Shown here piece by piece: positions 44,996 through 54,272 of a DNA stretch of 64,000 bases. Source of the stretch: Pseudomonas asiatica (GTDB lineage: Bacteria; Pseudomonadota; Gammaproteobacteria; Pseudomonadales; Pseudomonadaceae); the NCBI RefSeq assembly GCF_040214835.1, contig NZ_CP157874.1, positions 5,172,501 to 5,236,500 on the forward strand. The letters are read 5' to 3'. A model generated the notes under the pieces. It worked only from the letters and a program-made list of their open reading frames with translations, had not been told where the DNA came from and made no database searches. How positions within the stretch are numbered: position 1 is the stretch's first letter; each line of letters opens with the position of its first letter. Position numbers and translations under genes: made by a program.

Positions 44996-47044
44996 ATGTC
45001 CGGCTGCACCCCTGTTTTTTCCTTGTCCCTGCGTGGGACCATCGCCGCCGTGTGCGGCTCGCTGCTCGCGCCCGTGGCCCTGGCCGCCGACCCAGGCCAT
45101 GAAGGCCATGCACACGATGCCCCCGAGCTGAGCCCGACGGTGATCACCGCGGTGGCCCCGAGCTCGCCGCTGACCGTGGTCACCAACCCGAAAGACCCGC
45201 GCCAGCCGGTGCCGGCCAGCGATGGCGCCGACTACCTGAAGACCATCCCCGGCTTCTCGGCCATCCGCGCCGGCGGCACCAACGGCGACCCGGTACTGCG
45301 CGGCATGTTCGGCTCGCGCCTGAACTTCCTCACCAATGGCGGCCTGATGCTGGGCGCCTGTCCCAACCGCATGGACGCCCCCACGTCGTACATTTCGCCG
45401 GAAACCTACGACCGCCTGACCGTCATCAAAGGCCCGCAAAGCGTGATCTGGGGCCCGGGCGGCTCGGCGGGCACCATCCTCTTCGAGCGCGAGCCGGAAA
45501 AGTTCGGCACCCTCGGCAGCCGGGTCAATGCCAGCCTGCTGGCCGGCTCCAACGGCCGCTTCGACAAGGTGCTGGACACTGCCGTCGGCAACGACCAGGC
45601 CTACGCCCGCTTCGTCGGCAACCAGTCGCGCTCGGACGACTACCACGACGGCGGTGACAACACCGTGCCGTCACGCTGGGACAAGTGGAACGGCGATGTC
45701 GCTCTCGGCTGGACCCCCGACCAGGACACCCTGCTGGAACTCACCGCCGGCAAGGGCGATGGCGAGGCCCGCTATGCCGGCCGCGGCATGGACGGCTCGC
45801 AGTTCAAGCGCGAAAGCCTGGGCCTGCGTTTCGAAAAGTCCAACCTCGGCGAGGTGCTCGACAAGGTCGAGGCGCAGGTCTACTACAACTACGCCGACCA
45901 CGTGATGGACAACTACAGCCTGCGCACGCCTTCGGGCAGCGGCATGATGGGCATGCCGATGGTCAGCAACGTCGACCGCCGCACCATGGGCGCACGCATC
46001 AAGGCCACCTGGCGCTGGGCTGATGTTCAACTGATCGGCGGCATCGACGCGCAGACCAACGAACATCGCAAGCGCGGTGGCATGGGTGTGGACGCGCACA
46101 AGGGCAAGGCCTGGACCAAGGACGCCGATTTCCACAACTACGGTGCCTTTGGCGAGCTGACCTGGTACGTCAGCGGCGAGGACCGGTTGATCAGCGGTGC
46201 CCGCCTGGACCGCGCCTCGGCCCGCGACTTCCGCGCGACCAGCGCCACCAACGGCAACACCCGCGCCGACACCCTGCCCAGCGGTTTCATGCGCTACGAG
46301 CACGACCTGGCTGCGCTGCCAGCCACCACCTACATCGGCCTCGGCCATGCGCAACGCTTCCCCGACTACTGGGAGCTGTTCTCGGCGGGCGGCCCCACCG
46401 GCTCGGTCAATGCCTTCGACAGCATCAAGCCGGAGAAAACCACCCAGCTCGACTTCGGTGTCCAGTACCGCGACGAGCGCATGGAAGCCTGGGCTTCCGG
46501 CTACGTGGGGCAGATCCGCGACTACATCCTGTTCGACTACCAGGGGATGAGCTCCCGGGCGCGCAATATCGACGCCCGCATCATGGGCGGCGAACTGGGC
46601 GCGGCCTACCAGCTGACGGAAAACTGGAAGGCCGACGCAACGCTGGCCTACGCCTGGGGCAAGAACAGCAGTGACGGAACAGCACTACCGCAAATGCCGC
46701 CCCTGGAAAGCCGCCTGGGCCTGACCTACAGCCGCGATGTGTGGAGCGTCGGCGCACTGTGGCGGCTGGTGGCGGCGCAGAACCGCATCGCCGAGAACCA
46801 GGGCAACGTGGTCGGCAAGGACTACGACAAGAGCGCCGGCTTCGGCGTGTTCTCGCTCAATGGCGCCTACAAGGTAAGCAACCACCTCAAGCTCAGCGCA
46901 GGGGTCGACAACCTGTTCGACAAGACCTACGCCGAGCACTTGAACCTGGCCGGGAACGCCGGGTTCGGCTACCCGGCTACCGATCCACAGCCGGTCAACG
47001 AGCCAGGCAGGACCTTCTGGACCAAGGTCGACTTCAGCTTCTGA
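44996..47044 (+). CDS. oprC: TonB-dependent copper receptor (OprC/NosA type)
   Basis: A 682-residue outer-membrane receptor: signal peptide (APVALA|A), a His-rich mature start (GHEGHAHD), plug domain and a 22-strand barrel ending in WTKVDFSF. The plug carries LGACPNRMDAPTSY, with Cys122 and Met126 in the CxxxM arrangement known to bind copper in P. aeruginosa OprC. It imports copper or supplies it for copper enzymes. The chaperone gene upstream and PepSY gene downstream support this. The ribosome-binding site near ATG 44996 is weak (TGGAA). Confidence 0.92.
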   Translation: MSGCTPVFSLSLRGTIAAVCGSLLAPVALAADPGHEGHAHDAPELSPTVITAVAPSSPLTVVTNPKDPRQPVPASDGADYLKTIPGFSAIRAGGTNGDPVLRGMFGSRLNFLTNGGLMLGACPNRMDAPTSYISPETYDRLTVIKGPQSVIWGPGGSAGTILFEREPEKFGTLGSRVNASLLAGSNGRFDKVLDTAVGNDQAYARFVGNQSRSDDYHDGGDNTVPSRWDKWNGDVALGWTPDQDTLLELTAGKGDGEARYAGRGMDGSQFKRESLGLRFEKSNLGEVLDKVEAQVYYNYADHVMDNYSLRTPSGSGMMGMPMVSNVDRRTMGARIKATWRWADVQLIGGIDAQTNEHRKRGGMGVDAHKGKAWTKDADFHNYGAFGELTWYVSGEDRLISGARLDRASARDFRATSATNGNTRADTLPSGFMRYEHDLAALPATTYIGLGHAQRFPDYWELFSAGGPTGSVNAFDSIKPEKTTQLDFGVQYRDERMEAWASGYVGQIRDYILFDYQGMSSRARNIDARIMGGELGAAYQLTENWKADATLAYAWGKNSSDGTALPQMPPLESRLGLTYSRDVWSVGALWRLVAAQNRIAENQGNVVGKDYDKSAGFGVFSLNGAYKVSNHLKLSAGVDNLFDKTYAEHLNLAGNAGFGYPATDPQPVNEPGRTFWTKVDFSF

Positions 47045-47102
47045 CAACAACAACGGGCGCGGCGCAGGTCGCGCCCATCTGCTGGTCAAACAGGAGGTTC
47101 CC

Positions 47103-48470
47103 ATGAGAGGAACACGCATCAATTTCTACAACCTGGCCTGGCGTTGGCACTTCTATGCGGGGCTGTTCGTGGCCCCGTTCATGATCCTGCTGGCAATCAC
47201 CGGGATCATCTACCTGTTCAAGCCGCAGCTCGACCCGCTGCTGTACCGCGAGCTGATGGTGGTCGAAGCCGGCCACCACCGACAGGGCGCGGACACGATG
47301 CTGGCCGAGGTGCGCAAGGCCTACCCCAAGGGCCACGTTGGCCAGTACCTGCCGCCGCTAGACGCCGAACGCAGCGCACAATTCGTGGTGCATGACGCCG
47401 GGCGTGAACTGAACGTGTTCGTCGACCCCTATAGCGGCAAAGTCCTCGGCGAACAGGATGGCAAGCAGAACCTGCAGGCCATCGCCCGCGCCCTGCATGG
47501 TGAACTGATGGTCGGCACGGTCGGTGACCGCCTGGTAGAACTGGCCGCGGGCTGGGGCATCGTGCTGGTGGTGTCGGGCCTGTACTTGTGGTGGCCACGC
47601 GGGCGCAATGGTGCTGGCGTGCTGTGGCCACGGCTGTCGGCACGCGGCCGACTGTTCTGGCGCGACCTGCATGCGGTGACCGGTTTCTGGGGCTCGGCCT
47701 TGTTGCTGCTGATGCTGGTCAGCGGCATGACCTGGACCGGCCTGTGGGGCAAGCAGTACGCCGACTTGTGGAACCGCTTTCCGGCAGCCATGTGGAACGA
47801 CGTGCCCAAGTCGGACCAACAGGCGGGTGAACTCAACAGCGCGCACCGCCAGACCGTGCCCTGGGCGATGGAAAACACGCCGATGCCGCAGTCTGGTGCA
47901 CACGCCGAACATGCCGGGCATCACATGATGTCGAGCGCGCCGGCAGCGCCACAGATAAGCCTGCAGCAGGTCGAAGACATCGCTACCGCGCGCCAGGTCG
48001 AACCGGGTTACAGCATCACCGCGCCGACCACGGCCGATGGGGTGTTCACCATCGCCGTATTCGCCGACGACCCGCGCAACGACGCCACCCTGCATGTCGA
48101 CCAGTACACCGGCAAGGTGCTGGCCGATGTGCGCTGGCAGGACTACAGCCCGGTCGCCCGTGCCACCGAGCTGGGTGTGATGCTGCATGAAGGCAAGATG
48201 TTCGGGGCGTTCAACCAGATCATCATCCTGCTGGTGTGCCTGATGATCTTGCTGGGCTCGGTGAGCGGGCTGGTGATGTGGTGGAAGCGCAGGCCGGCCG
48301 GCGGGCTGGGTGTGCCGCCGCTGCGCCATGACCTGCCGCGCTGGAAAGTAGCGGTGGGGGTGATGCTGGTGCTGGGGTTGATGTTCCCGCTGGTGGGGGT
48401 GTCGATGGTGGTGATGTGGCTGGTGGATAGCCTGGTGGTGAGGCGCGGCCGGGTGCTGGCCAGCGCTTGA
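47103..48470 (+). CDS. PepSY-associated transmembrane protein
   Basis: A 455-residue inner-membrane protein of the PepSY_TM family, with about four membrane helices and PepSY domains in the periplasmic loops (LNVFVDPYSGKVLGEQDG, ATLHVDQYTGKVLADVRW). A His/Met-rich loop, HAEHAGHHMM, is present near residue 265. Relatives beside TonB receptors are thought to reduce or move the imported metal. It is 58 bases after oprC, with AGGAGG upstream of ATG 47103, and probably acts on copper. Confidence 0.87.
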   Translation: MRGTRINFYNLAWRWHFYAGLFVAPFMILLAITGIIYLFKPQLDPLLYRELMVVEAGHHRQGADTMLAEVRKAYPKGHVGQYLPPLDAERSAQFVVHDAGRELNVFVDPYSGKVLGEQDGKQNLQAIARALHGELMVGTVGDRLVELAAGWGIVLVVSGLYLWWPRGRNGAGVLWPRLSARGRLFWRDLHAVTGFWGSALLLLMLVSGMTWTGLWGKQYADLWNRFPAAMWNDVPKSDQQAGELNSAHRQTVPWAMENTPMPQSGAHAEHAGHHMMSSAPAAPQISLQQVEDIATARQVEPGYSITAPTTADGVFTIAVFADDPRNDATLHVDQYTGKVLADVRWQDYSPVARATELGVMLHEGKMFGAFNQIIILLVCLMILLGSVSGLVMWWKRRPAGGLGVPPLRHDLPRWKVAVGVMLVLGLMFPLVGVSMVVMWLVDSLVVRRGRVLASA

Positions 48471-48483
48471 GCCTTGCTTCGTC

Positions 48484-48592
48484 TGTGCCGGCCCCTTCGC
48501 GGATAAACCCGCTCCCACAGTTTCTGCGCCAAGCCTGAGGGCAGCGCGGTCCCTGTGGGAGCGGGTTCACCCGCGAAGAGGCCCGCACAGGC
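48484..48592. repeat. REP pair (family A, inverted)
   Basis: Inverted copies after the PepSY gene; the left copy has GGATAAACCC in place of GGGTAAACCC. Confidence 0.9.
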
Positions 48593-48707
48593 ACAACACT
48601 GCTCCCCAAAAGTCGAGTCGATCTGTCGCGCCCCGAACTGGAACGCGCGTGTTAGCCTAGCCGGCTACCTCTGACAAGACGACCGACTGTCCAACGGAAT
48701 GCAGCCT

Positions 48708-50114
48708 ATGACGCAAACCTCACCCACAGCGCCAGATGAACAGCATCTGCAGCGCAACCTGACCAACCGCCACATCCAGCTGATCGCCATCGGTGGCGCG
48801 ATCGGTACCGGCCTGTTCATGGGCTCGGGCAAGACCATCAGCCTGGCCGGGCCGTCGATCATCTTCGTCTACATGATCATCGGCTTCATGCTGTTCTTCG
48901 TCATGCGCGCCATGGGCGAACTGCTGCTGTCGAACCTCAACTACAAGTCCTTCATCGATTTCTCCGCCGACCTGCTCGGCCCCTGGGCGGGCTACTTCAC
49001 CGGCTGGACCTACTGGTTCTGCTGGGTAGTCACTGGCATCGCCGATGTGGTCGCGATCGCGGCCTATACGCAGTTCTGGTTCCCCGAACTGCCGCAGTGG
49101 ATACCGGCGCTGACCTGCGTAGGGCTGCTGCTGTCGCTGAACCTGGTGACGGTGAAGATGTTCGGTGAAATGGAGTTCTGGTTCGCCCTGATCAAGATCG
49201 TCGCCATCATCGGCCTGGTCGTCACCGGCCTGTACATGGTCATCACCGGCTTCACCTCGCCCAGCGGGCGCACCGCGCAACTGGCCAACCTGTGGAATGA
49301 CGGTGGCATGTTCCCCAATGGCCTGATGGGCTTCTTCGCCGGCTTCCAGATCGCCGTGTTCGCCTTCGTCGGCATCGAGCTGGTAGGCACCACCGCCGCC
49401 GAAGCGAAGAACCCGGAACGCACCCTGCCACGGGCGATCAACTCGATCCCGGTACGGATCATCGTGTTCTACGTGCTGGCGCTGATCGCGATCATGGCCG
49501 TGACCCCATGGCGCGACGTGGTGCCAGGCAAGAGCCCGTTCGTGGAGCTGTTCGTGCTGGCCGGCCTGCCTGCGGCGGCGAGCATCATCAACTTCGTGGT
49601 GCTGACCTCGGCGGCCTCGTCGGCCAACAGCGGCGTGTTCTCCACCAGCCGCATGCTCTACGGCCTGAGCCAGGAGGGTGACGCACCCAAGGCCTTCGAG
49701 AAACTGTCGAGCCGCTCGGTACCAGCCAACGGCCTGTACTTCTCCTGCACCTGCCTGCTGCTGGGCGCAGTGCTGATCTACCTGGTGCCGAACGTGGTCG
49801 AGGCATTCACCCTGGTCACCACCGTTTCGGCGGTGCTGTTCATGTTCGTCTGGACACTGATCCTGCTGTCGTACCTGAAGTACCGCAAACACCGCGCGGC
49901 ACTGCACCAGGCCTCGAAGTACAAGATGCCGGGCGGGCGCTTCATGTGCTACGTGTGCCTGGTGTTCTTTGCCTTCATCCTGGTGTTGCTGAGCCTGGAG
50001 GACGATACCCGTGCGGCGTTGCTGGTGACGCCGATCTGGTTCGTGCTGCTGGCGGTGACCTATCAGGGTGTGCGCAGCAAGCGCCATCCGCGCACGGCTG
50101 TGCGTAACGGCTGA
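48708..50114 (+). CDS. cycA: D-serine/D-alanine/glycine permease
   Basis: A 468-residue amino-acid permease with 12 membrane helices. It is very close to E. coli CycA over its whole length (for example NLTNRHIQLIAIGGAIGTGL, WFCWVVTGIADVVAI, SSANSGVFSTSRMLYGL, LEDDTRAALLVTPIWF). It brings glycine, D-serine and D-alanine into the cell with protons. ATG 48708 is preferred over the in-frame ATG 48699 because the GGA sequence is at a workable distance. It is not obviously linked to the urt genes that follow. Confidence 0.92.
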   Translation: MTQTSPTAPDEQHLQRNLTNRHIQLIAIGGAIGTGLFMGSGKTISLAGPSIIFVYMIIGFMLFFVMRAMGELLLSNLNYKSFIDFSADLLGPWAGYFTGWTYWFCWVVTGIADVVAIAAYTQFWFPELPQWIPALTCVGLLLSLNLVTVKMFGEMEFWFALIKIVAIIGLVVTGLYMVITGFTSPSGRTAQLANLWNDGGMFPNGLMGFFAGFQIAVFAFVGIELVGTTAAEAKNPERTLPRAINSIPVRIIVFYVLALIAIMAVTPWRDVVPGKSPFVELFVLAGLPAAASIINFVVLTSAASSANSGVFSTSRMLYGLSQEGDAPKAFEKLSSRSVPANGLYFSCTCLLLGAVLIYLVPNVVEAFTLVTTVSAVLFMFVWTLILLSYLKYRKHRAALHQASKYKMPGGRFMCYVCLVFFAFILVLLSLEDDTRAALLVTPIWFVLLAVTYQGVRSKRHPRTAVRNG

Positions 50115-50122
50115 TGGCCTCG

Positions 50123-50141
50123 GGGGCTGCTTTGCGGCCCC
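50123..50141 (+). terminator. Hairpin after cycA, REP-companion type
   Basis: GGGGCTGC-TTT-GCGGCCCC, a stem of eight pairs including one G-U, 8 bases after cycA. It has no T tract. It equals the companion hairpin found at family B REPs, here without the REP core. Confidence 0.45.
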
Positions 50142-50234
50142 AATCCTGTGCACACAAATCCATCAGGCACCAACCTGGATCCAACCAACGCCCCAACACC
50201 TCGCACAACCCCTCTATTGCGCACCTTCCGCCGT

Positions 50235-50252
50235 TAGGCACACCCCTTGCAA
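50235..50252 (+). promoter_or_regulatory. Sigma-54 promoter of urtABCDE
   Basis: TAGGCACACCCCTTGCAA matches the sigma-54 consensus (TGGCAC-N5-TTGC) with GG and GC exactly ten bases apart. Predicted transcription would start near 50262, about 40 bases before urtA. This fits nitrogen control of urea uptake through NtrC, though I see no clear NtrC site. Confidence 0.72.
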
Positions 50253-50300
50253 CGCCCCTCCCCGCTTGCCCAACACATAAAAACTCAGCGGAGAGAGCAC

Positions 50301-51566
50301 ATGAAGCGACGCAGTCTGATCAAGGCCTTCACCCTTAGCGCATCGATTGCCGCAATGGGCCTGAGCTGGAGCATCCAGGCCGCCGAAACCATCAAGGTCG
50401 GCATCCTGCATTCGCTGTCGGGGACCATGGCCATTTCCGAGACTTCGCTCAAGGACATGGCGCTGATGACCATCGAGCAGATCAACGCCAAGGGCGGCGT
50501 GAACGGCAAGCTGCTCGAACCGGTGGTGGTCGACCCGGCCTCCAACTGGCCGCTGTTCGCTGAAAAGAGCCGACAGCTGCTGACCCAGGACAAGGTGGCA
50601 GTGGTGTTCGGCTGCTGGACCTCGGTATCGCGCAAGTCGGTACTGCCAGTGTTCGAGGAACTGAACGGCCTGCTGTTCTACCCGGTGCAGTACGAAGGTG
50701 AAGAGATGTCGCCAAACGTGTTCTACACCGGCGCCGCGCCCAACCAGCAGGCCATCCCGGCCGTGGAGTACCTGATGAGCGAGGACGGCGGCAGCGCCAA
50801 GCGCTTCTTCCTGCTGGGCACCGACTACGTCTACCCGCGCACCACCAACAAGATCCTGCGTGCCTTCCTGCACAGCAAGGGCGTGGCCGACAAGGACATC
50901 GAAGAGGTGTACACGCCGTTCGGCCACAGCGATTACCAGACCATCGTCGCCAACATCAAGAAGTTCTCCGCCGGCGGCAAGACCGCGGTCATCTCCACGG
51001 TCAACGGCGACTCCAACGTGCCGTTCTACAAGGAGCTGGCCAACCAGGGCCTGAAGGCCACCGACGTGCCGGTGGTGGCGTTCTCGGTGGGCGAAGAAGA
51101 ACTGCGCGGCATCGACACCAAGCCGCTGGTGGGCCATCTGGCGGCGTGGAACTACTTCGAGTCGGTGGATAACCCGGTCAACCAGAAATTCGTCGCCGAC
51201 TGGAAGGCCTACGCCAAGGCCAAGGGCCTGCCAGGCGCGGACAAGGCGGTGACCAACGACCCGATGGAGGCCACCTACGTGGGCATCCACATGTGGGCGC
51301 AGGCGGTGGAGAAAGCCAAGTCCACCGATGTCGACAAGGTGCGCGAGGCACTGGCCGGGCAAAGCTTCGAGGCGCCGTCCGGTTTCACCCTGACCATGGA
51401 CAAGACCAACCACCACCTGCACAAGCCGGTGATGATCGGCGAGATCCAGGATGACGGGCAGTTCAGCGTGGTGTGGGAAACCGAGCAACCGCTACGGGCG
51501 CAGCCATGGAGCCCGTTCATTCCCGGCAACGACAAGCGCCCTGATTACGCCGTGAAAGGCAACTGA
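50301..51566 (+). CDS. urtA: Urea ABC transporter, substrate-binding protein
   Basis: UrtA (421 residues) captures urea in the periplasm. The signal region KRRSLIKAF resembles a twin-arginine motif. The mature protein shows the Leu/Ile/Val-binding-protein fold with urea-specific parts (VGILHSLSGTMAISETSLKD, VFGCWTSVSRKSVLPVFEE, LFYPVQYEGEE). ATG 50301 with GGAGAGAG upstream gives the usual start. First gene of the operon; a REP element separates it from urtB. Confidence 0.95.
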   Translation: MKRRSLIKAFTLSASIAAMGLSWSIQAAETIKVGILHSLSGTMAISETSLKDMALMTIEQINAKGGVNGKLLEPVVVDPASNWPLFAEKSRQLLTQDKVAVVFGCWTSVSRKSVLPVFEELNGLLFYPVQYEGEEMSPNVFYTGAAPNQQAIPAVEYLMSEDGGSAKRFFLLGTDYVYPRTTNKILRAFLHSKGVADKDIEEVYTPFGHSDYQTIVANIKKFSAGGKTAVISTVNGDSNVPFYKELANQGLKATDVPVVAFSVGEEELRGIDTKPLVGHLAAWNYFESVDNPVNQKFVADWKAYAKAKGLPGADKAVTNDPMEATYVGIHMWAQAVEKAKSTDVDKVREALAGQSFEAPSGFTLTMDKTNHHLHKPVMIGEIQDDGQFSVVWETEQPLRAQPWSPFIPGNDKRPDYAVKGN

Positions 51567-51573
51567 GTGCACT

Positions 51574-51677
51574 GGGGCTGCTTTGCAGCCCATTCGCGGG
51601 TGAACCCGCTCCCACAAATTCGGTGCAAGGTTCGAAACCTGTGCGATCCCTGTGGGAGCGGGTTTACCCGCGAAGAA
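51574..51677. repeat. REP pair (family A core with a family B companion hairpin) between urtA and urtB
   Basis: The left copy joins GGGGCTGCTTTGCAGCCC, normally seen with family B, to a family A core (TCGCGGGTGAACCCGCTCCC). The right copy is an ordinary family A element. It sits inside the urt operon. Confidence 0.85.
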
Positions 51678-51705
51678 TCCACCGCTGTATTCCAGGATTG
51701 CTCGC

Positions 51706-53193
51706 ATGCTTAGACTCCTGTTAACCCTTCTCCTGCTGATGCCCTTGGCAACCCAGGCCAGCGAGGGCGAATTCTTCCTCGCTGCCAAGCCCGCCGAGCA
51801 AGCCCGCCTGCTCGAAGGCTGGGCCGCGCAACCCGATGCCGCCCGCCTGCCGCTGCTGGACAACCTGCGCCAAGGCCGCATCGCCGGCGACGACACGCGC
51901 AAGGTGCGCCTGAACAACCGCCTGCGTGGCCTGATCGACAATGCCCTGGCCAGCCACCAGTTGCTCAGCGACAACAGCGACATCCGCCTGGCCGCTGCCC
52001 AACAACTACAGAAAAGCGCGCAACCGGCGCAAATGGCCTTCCTCGACCGGCGCTTCGCCAGCGAACCGGATGCCGCCGTGCACGCCGCCCTCGGCCTGGC
52101 CCTGGCCAACCTGCAACTGGGCGCCAGCGAACCAGCGGTACGCCTGGCTGCCGTGCGCCTGCTCGGCGAAACCGGTGACCCGCTGGCCCGCACCCGCCTC
52201 GAAGCCTTGCTGCAACCCAACGCGGAAACCGACCCGGGCGTGCGCACCGCCGCCGAAACCAGCCTGGCCCAGGTGCAGCGCAAGCTGCTGGTGGGCGAAC
52301 TGCTCGGCCAGGCCTTCAGCGGCCTGTCGCTGGGCTCGATCCTGCTGCTGGCAGCCCTTGGCCTGGCCATCACCTTCGGCCTGCTCGGGGTGATCAACAT
52401 GGCCCACGGCGAGATGCTGATGCTCGGCGCCTACAGCACCTACATGGTCCAGGTACTGCTGCAGCGCTACGCCCCCGGCGCCATCGAGTTCTACCCGCTG
52501 ATCGCCCTGCCGGTGGCGTTCATCATCAGTGCCGGGGTCGGCATGGCGTTGGAGCGCACGGTAATCCGCCACCTGTATGGCCGCCCACTGGAAACCCTGC
52601 TGGCGACCTGGGGCATCAGCCTGATCCTGATCCAGGCCATCCGCCTGCTGTTCGGCGCGCAGAACGTCGAAGTCAGCAACCCGGCCTGGCTGTCGGGGGG
52701 CATCCAGTTGCTGCCCAACCTGGTGCTGCCATACAACCGCCTGGTGATCATCGGCTTCGCCCTGGCCGTGGTACTGCTCACCTGGCTGCTGCTCAACCGC
52801 ACACGGCTGGGCCTGAACGTGCGCGCGGTCACCCAGAACCGCAACATGGCCGCCTGCTGCGGCGTTTCCACCGGGCGCGTAGACATGCTCGCCTTCGGCC
52901 TCGGCTCGGGCATCGCCGGGCTAGGCGGCGTGGCCCTGAGCCAGGTCGGCAACGTCGGCCCGGACCTGGGCCAGAGCTACATCATCGACTCGTTCCTGGT
53001 GGTGGTGCTCGGCGGCGTCGGCCAGTTGGCCGGCAGCCTGTGGGCAGCCTTCGGCCTTGGCATCGCCAACAAGCTGCTGGAGCCGCAGATCGGCGCCGTG
53101 CTCGGCAAGATCCTCATCCTTGCGTTGATCATTCTGTTCATCCAGAAGCGCCCGCAAGGCCTGTTCGCCCTCAAGGGACGGGTAATCGACTGA
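51706..53193 (+). CDS. urtB: Urea ABC transporter, permease subunit UrtB
   Basis: UrtB (495 residues) is one of two permeases of the urea importer. After a signal-like segment, residues 20-200 form an extra helical domain with short repeated motifs (VHAALGLALANLQLG, VRLAAVRLLGETGDPLAR), typical of long UrtB forms. Residues 205-495 are the LivH-type permease (GLSLGSILLLAALGLAITFG, VINMAHGEMLMLGAYS). ATG 51706 lies about 30 bases after the REP. Its TGA shares the A with the urtC ATG. Confidence 0.94.
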   Translation: MLRLLLTLLLLMPLATQASEGEFFLAAKPAEQARLLEGWAAQPDAARLPLLDNLRQGRIAGDDTRKVRLNNRLRGLIDNALASHQLLSDNSDIRLAAAQQLQKSAQPAQMAFLDRRFASEPDAAVHAALGLALANLQLGASEPAVRLAAVRLLGETGDPLARTRLEALLQPNAETDPGVRTAAETSLAQVQRKLLVGELLGQAFSGLSLGSILLLAALGLAITFGLLGVINMAHGEMLMLGAYSTYMVQVLLQRYAPGAIEFYPLIALPVAFIISAGVGMALERTVIRHLYGRPLETLLATWGISLILIQAIRLLFGAQNVEVSNPAWLSGGIQLLPNLVLPYNRLVIIGFALAVVLLTWLLLNRTRLGLNVRAVTQNRNMAACCGVSTGRVDMLAFGLGSGIAGLGGVALSQVGNVGPDLGQSYIIDSFLVVVLGGVGQLAGSLWAAFGLGIANKLLEPQIGAVLGKILILALIILFIQKRPQGLFALKGRVID

Positions 53194-54272
53194 TGAACCA
53201 GCCACTGCTTGTCACCGCTACGCAAAAGGCCGGGCCACGCCTGACCCTGGCCATCGGCGCCGTCGTCGTCCTGCTGCTGGTGGCCCTGCCGCTGCTGTCG
53301 CTGCTGCCGGCGGACCATGCCCTGCAAGTGTCGGCCTACACCCTGACCCTGGTCGGCAAGATCCTCTGCTACGCCATCGTCGCCCTGGCCCTGGACCTGG
53401 TCTGGGGCTACGCCGGGCTGCTGTCGCTGGGCCACGGGCTGTTCTTCGCCCTCGGTGGCTACGCCATGGGCATGTACCTGATGCGCCAGGCCGCCGGTGA
53501 CGGCCTGCCAGGGTTCATGACCTTCCTGTCGTGGAGCGAGCTGCCCTGGTACTGGGCCGGTACCCAGCATTTCGCCTGGGCCCTGTGCCTGGTGGTGCTG
53601 GCGCCCGGGCTGCTGGCGCTGGTGTTCGGCTGGTTCGCCTTCCGCTCGCGGATCAAGGGCGTGTACTTCTCGATCATGACCCAGGCGCTGACCTTCGCCG
53701 GCATGTTGCTGTTCTTCCGCAACGAAACCGGCTTTGGCGGCAACAACGGCTTTACCAGCTTCCGCACCATCCTTGGCTTCGACATCGCCGCCCAAGGCAC
53801 CCGCGCGGTGCTGTTCCTGCTCACCGTCGGCCTGCTGCTGGCCAGCCTGTACCTGTGCTGGCGCCTCACCCGCAGCAAGTTCGGCCGCCTGCTCACCGCC
53901 GTGCGCGACGCCGAAAACCGCCTGATGTTCTGTGGCTACGACCCACGCGGTTTCAAGCTGCTGGTGTGGGTGCTAAGCGCCGTACTGTGCGGCCTGGCCG
54001 GTGCGCTGTACGTACCGCAGGTGGGCATCATCAACCCCAGCGAGATGTCGCCGACCAACTCCATCGAAGCCGCCGTGTGGGTGGCCCTGGGCGGACGCGG
54101 CACCTTGATCGGCCCGCTGCTCGGCGCCGGCCTGGTGAATGGCATGAAAAGCTGGTTCACCGTGGCCTTCCCGGAGTTCTGGCTGTTCTTCCTCGGCGCG
54201 TTGTTCATCCTCGTCACCCTGTACCTGCCCAAGGGCGTGGTCGGCCTGTTGAAGAAAAGGAGCCAGCCATGA
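53193..54272 (+). CDS. urtC: Urea ABC transporter, permease subunit UrtC
   Basis: UrtC (359 residues) is the LivM-type partner permease, with about ten membrane helices. Typical parts are ALDLVWGYAGLLSLGHGLFF, NNGFTSFRTILG and VGIINPSEMSPTNSIEAAVW. The start ATG 53193 overlaps the urtB stop by one base, and its own end overlaps urtD (ATGA). Confidence 0.95.
   Translation: MNQPLLVTATQKAGPRLTLAIGAVVVLLLVALPLLSLLPADHALQVSAYTLTLVGKILCYAIVALALDLVWGYAGLLSLGHGLFFALGGYAMGMYLMRQAAGDGLPGFMTFLSWSELPWYWAGTQHFAWALCLVVLAPGLLALVFGWFAFRSRIKGVYFSIMTQALTFAGMLLFFRNETGFGGNNGFTSFRTILGFDIAAQGTRAVLFLLTVGLLLASLYLCWRLTRSKFGRLLTAVRDAENRLMFCGYDPRGFKLLVWVLSAVLCGLAGALYVPQVGIINPSEMSPTNSIEAAVWVALGGRGTLIGPLLGAGLVNGMKSWFTVAFPEFWLFFLGALFILVTLYLPKGVVGLLKKRSQP

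Noticed and set aside
44973..45131. A short reading frame (ATG 44973) overlapping the start of oprC, which could have been a leader peptide
   Set aside because: It overlaps oprC in another frame for most of its length, its strong GGAGG lies too far from its ATG, and the peptide has no sensible features.
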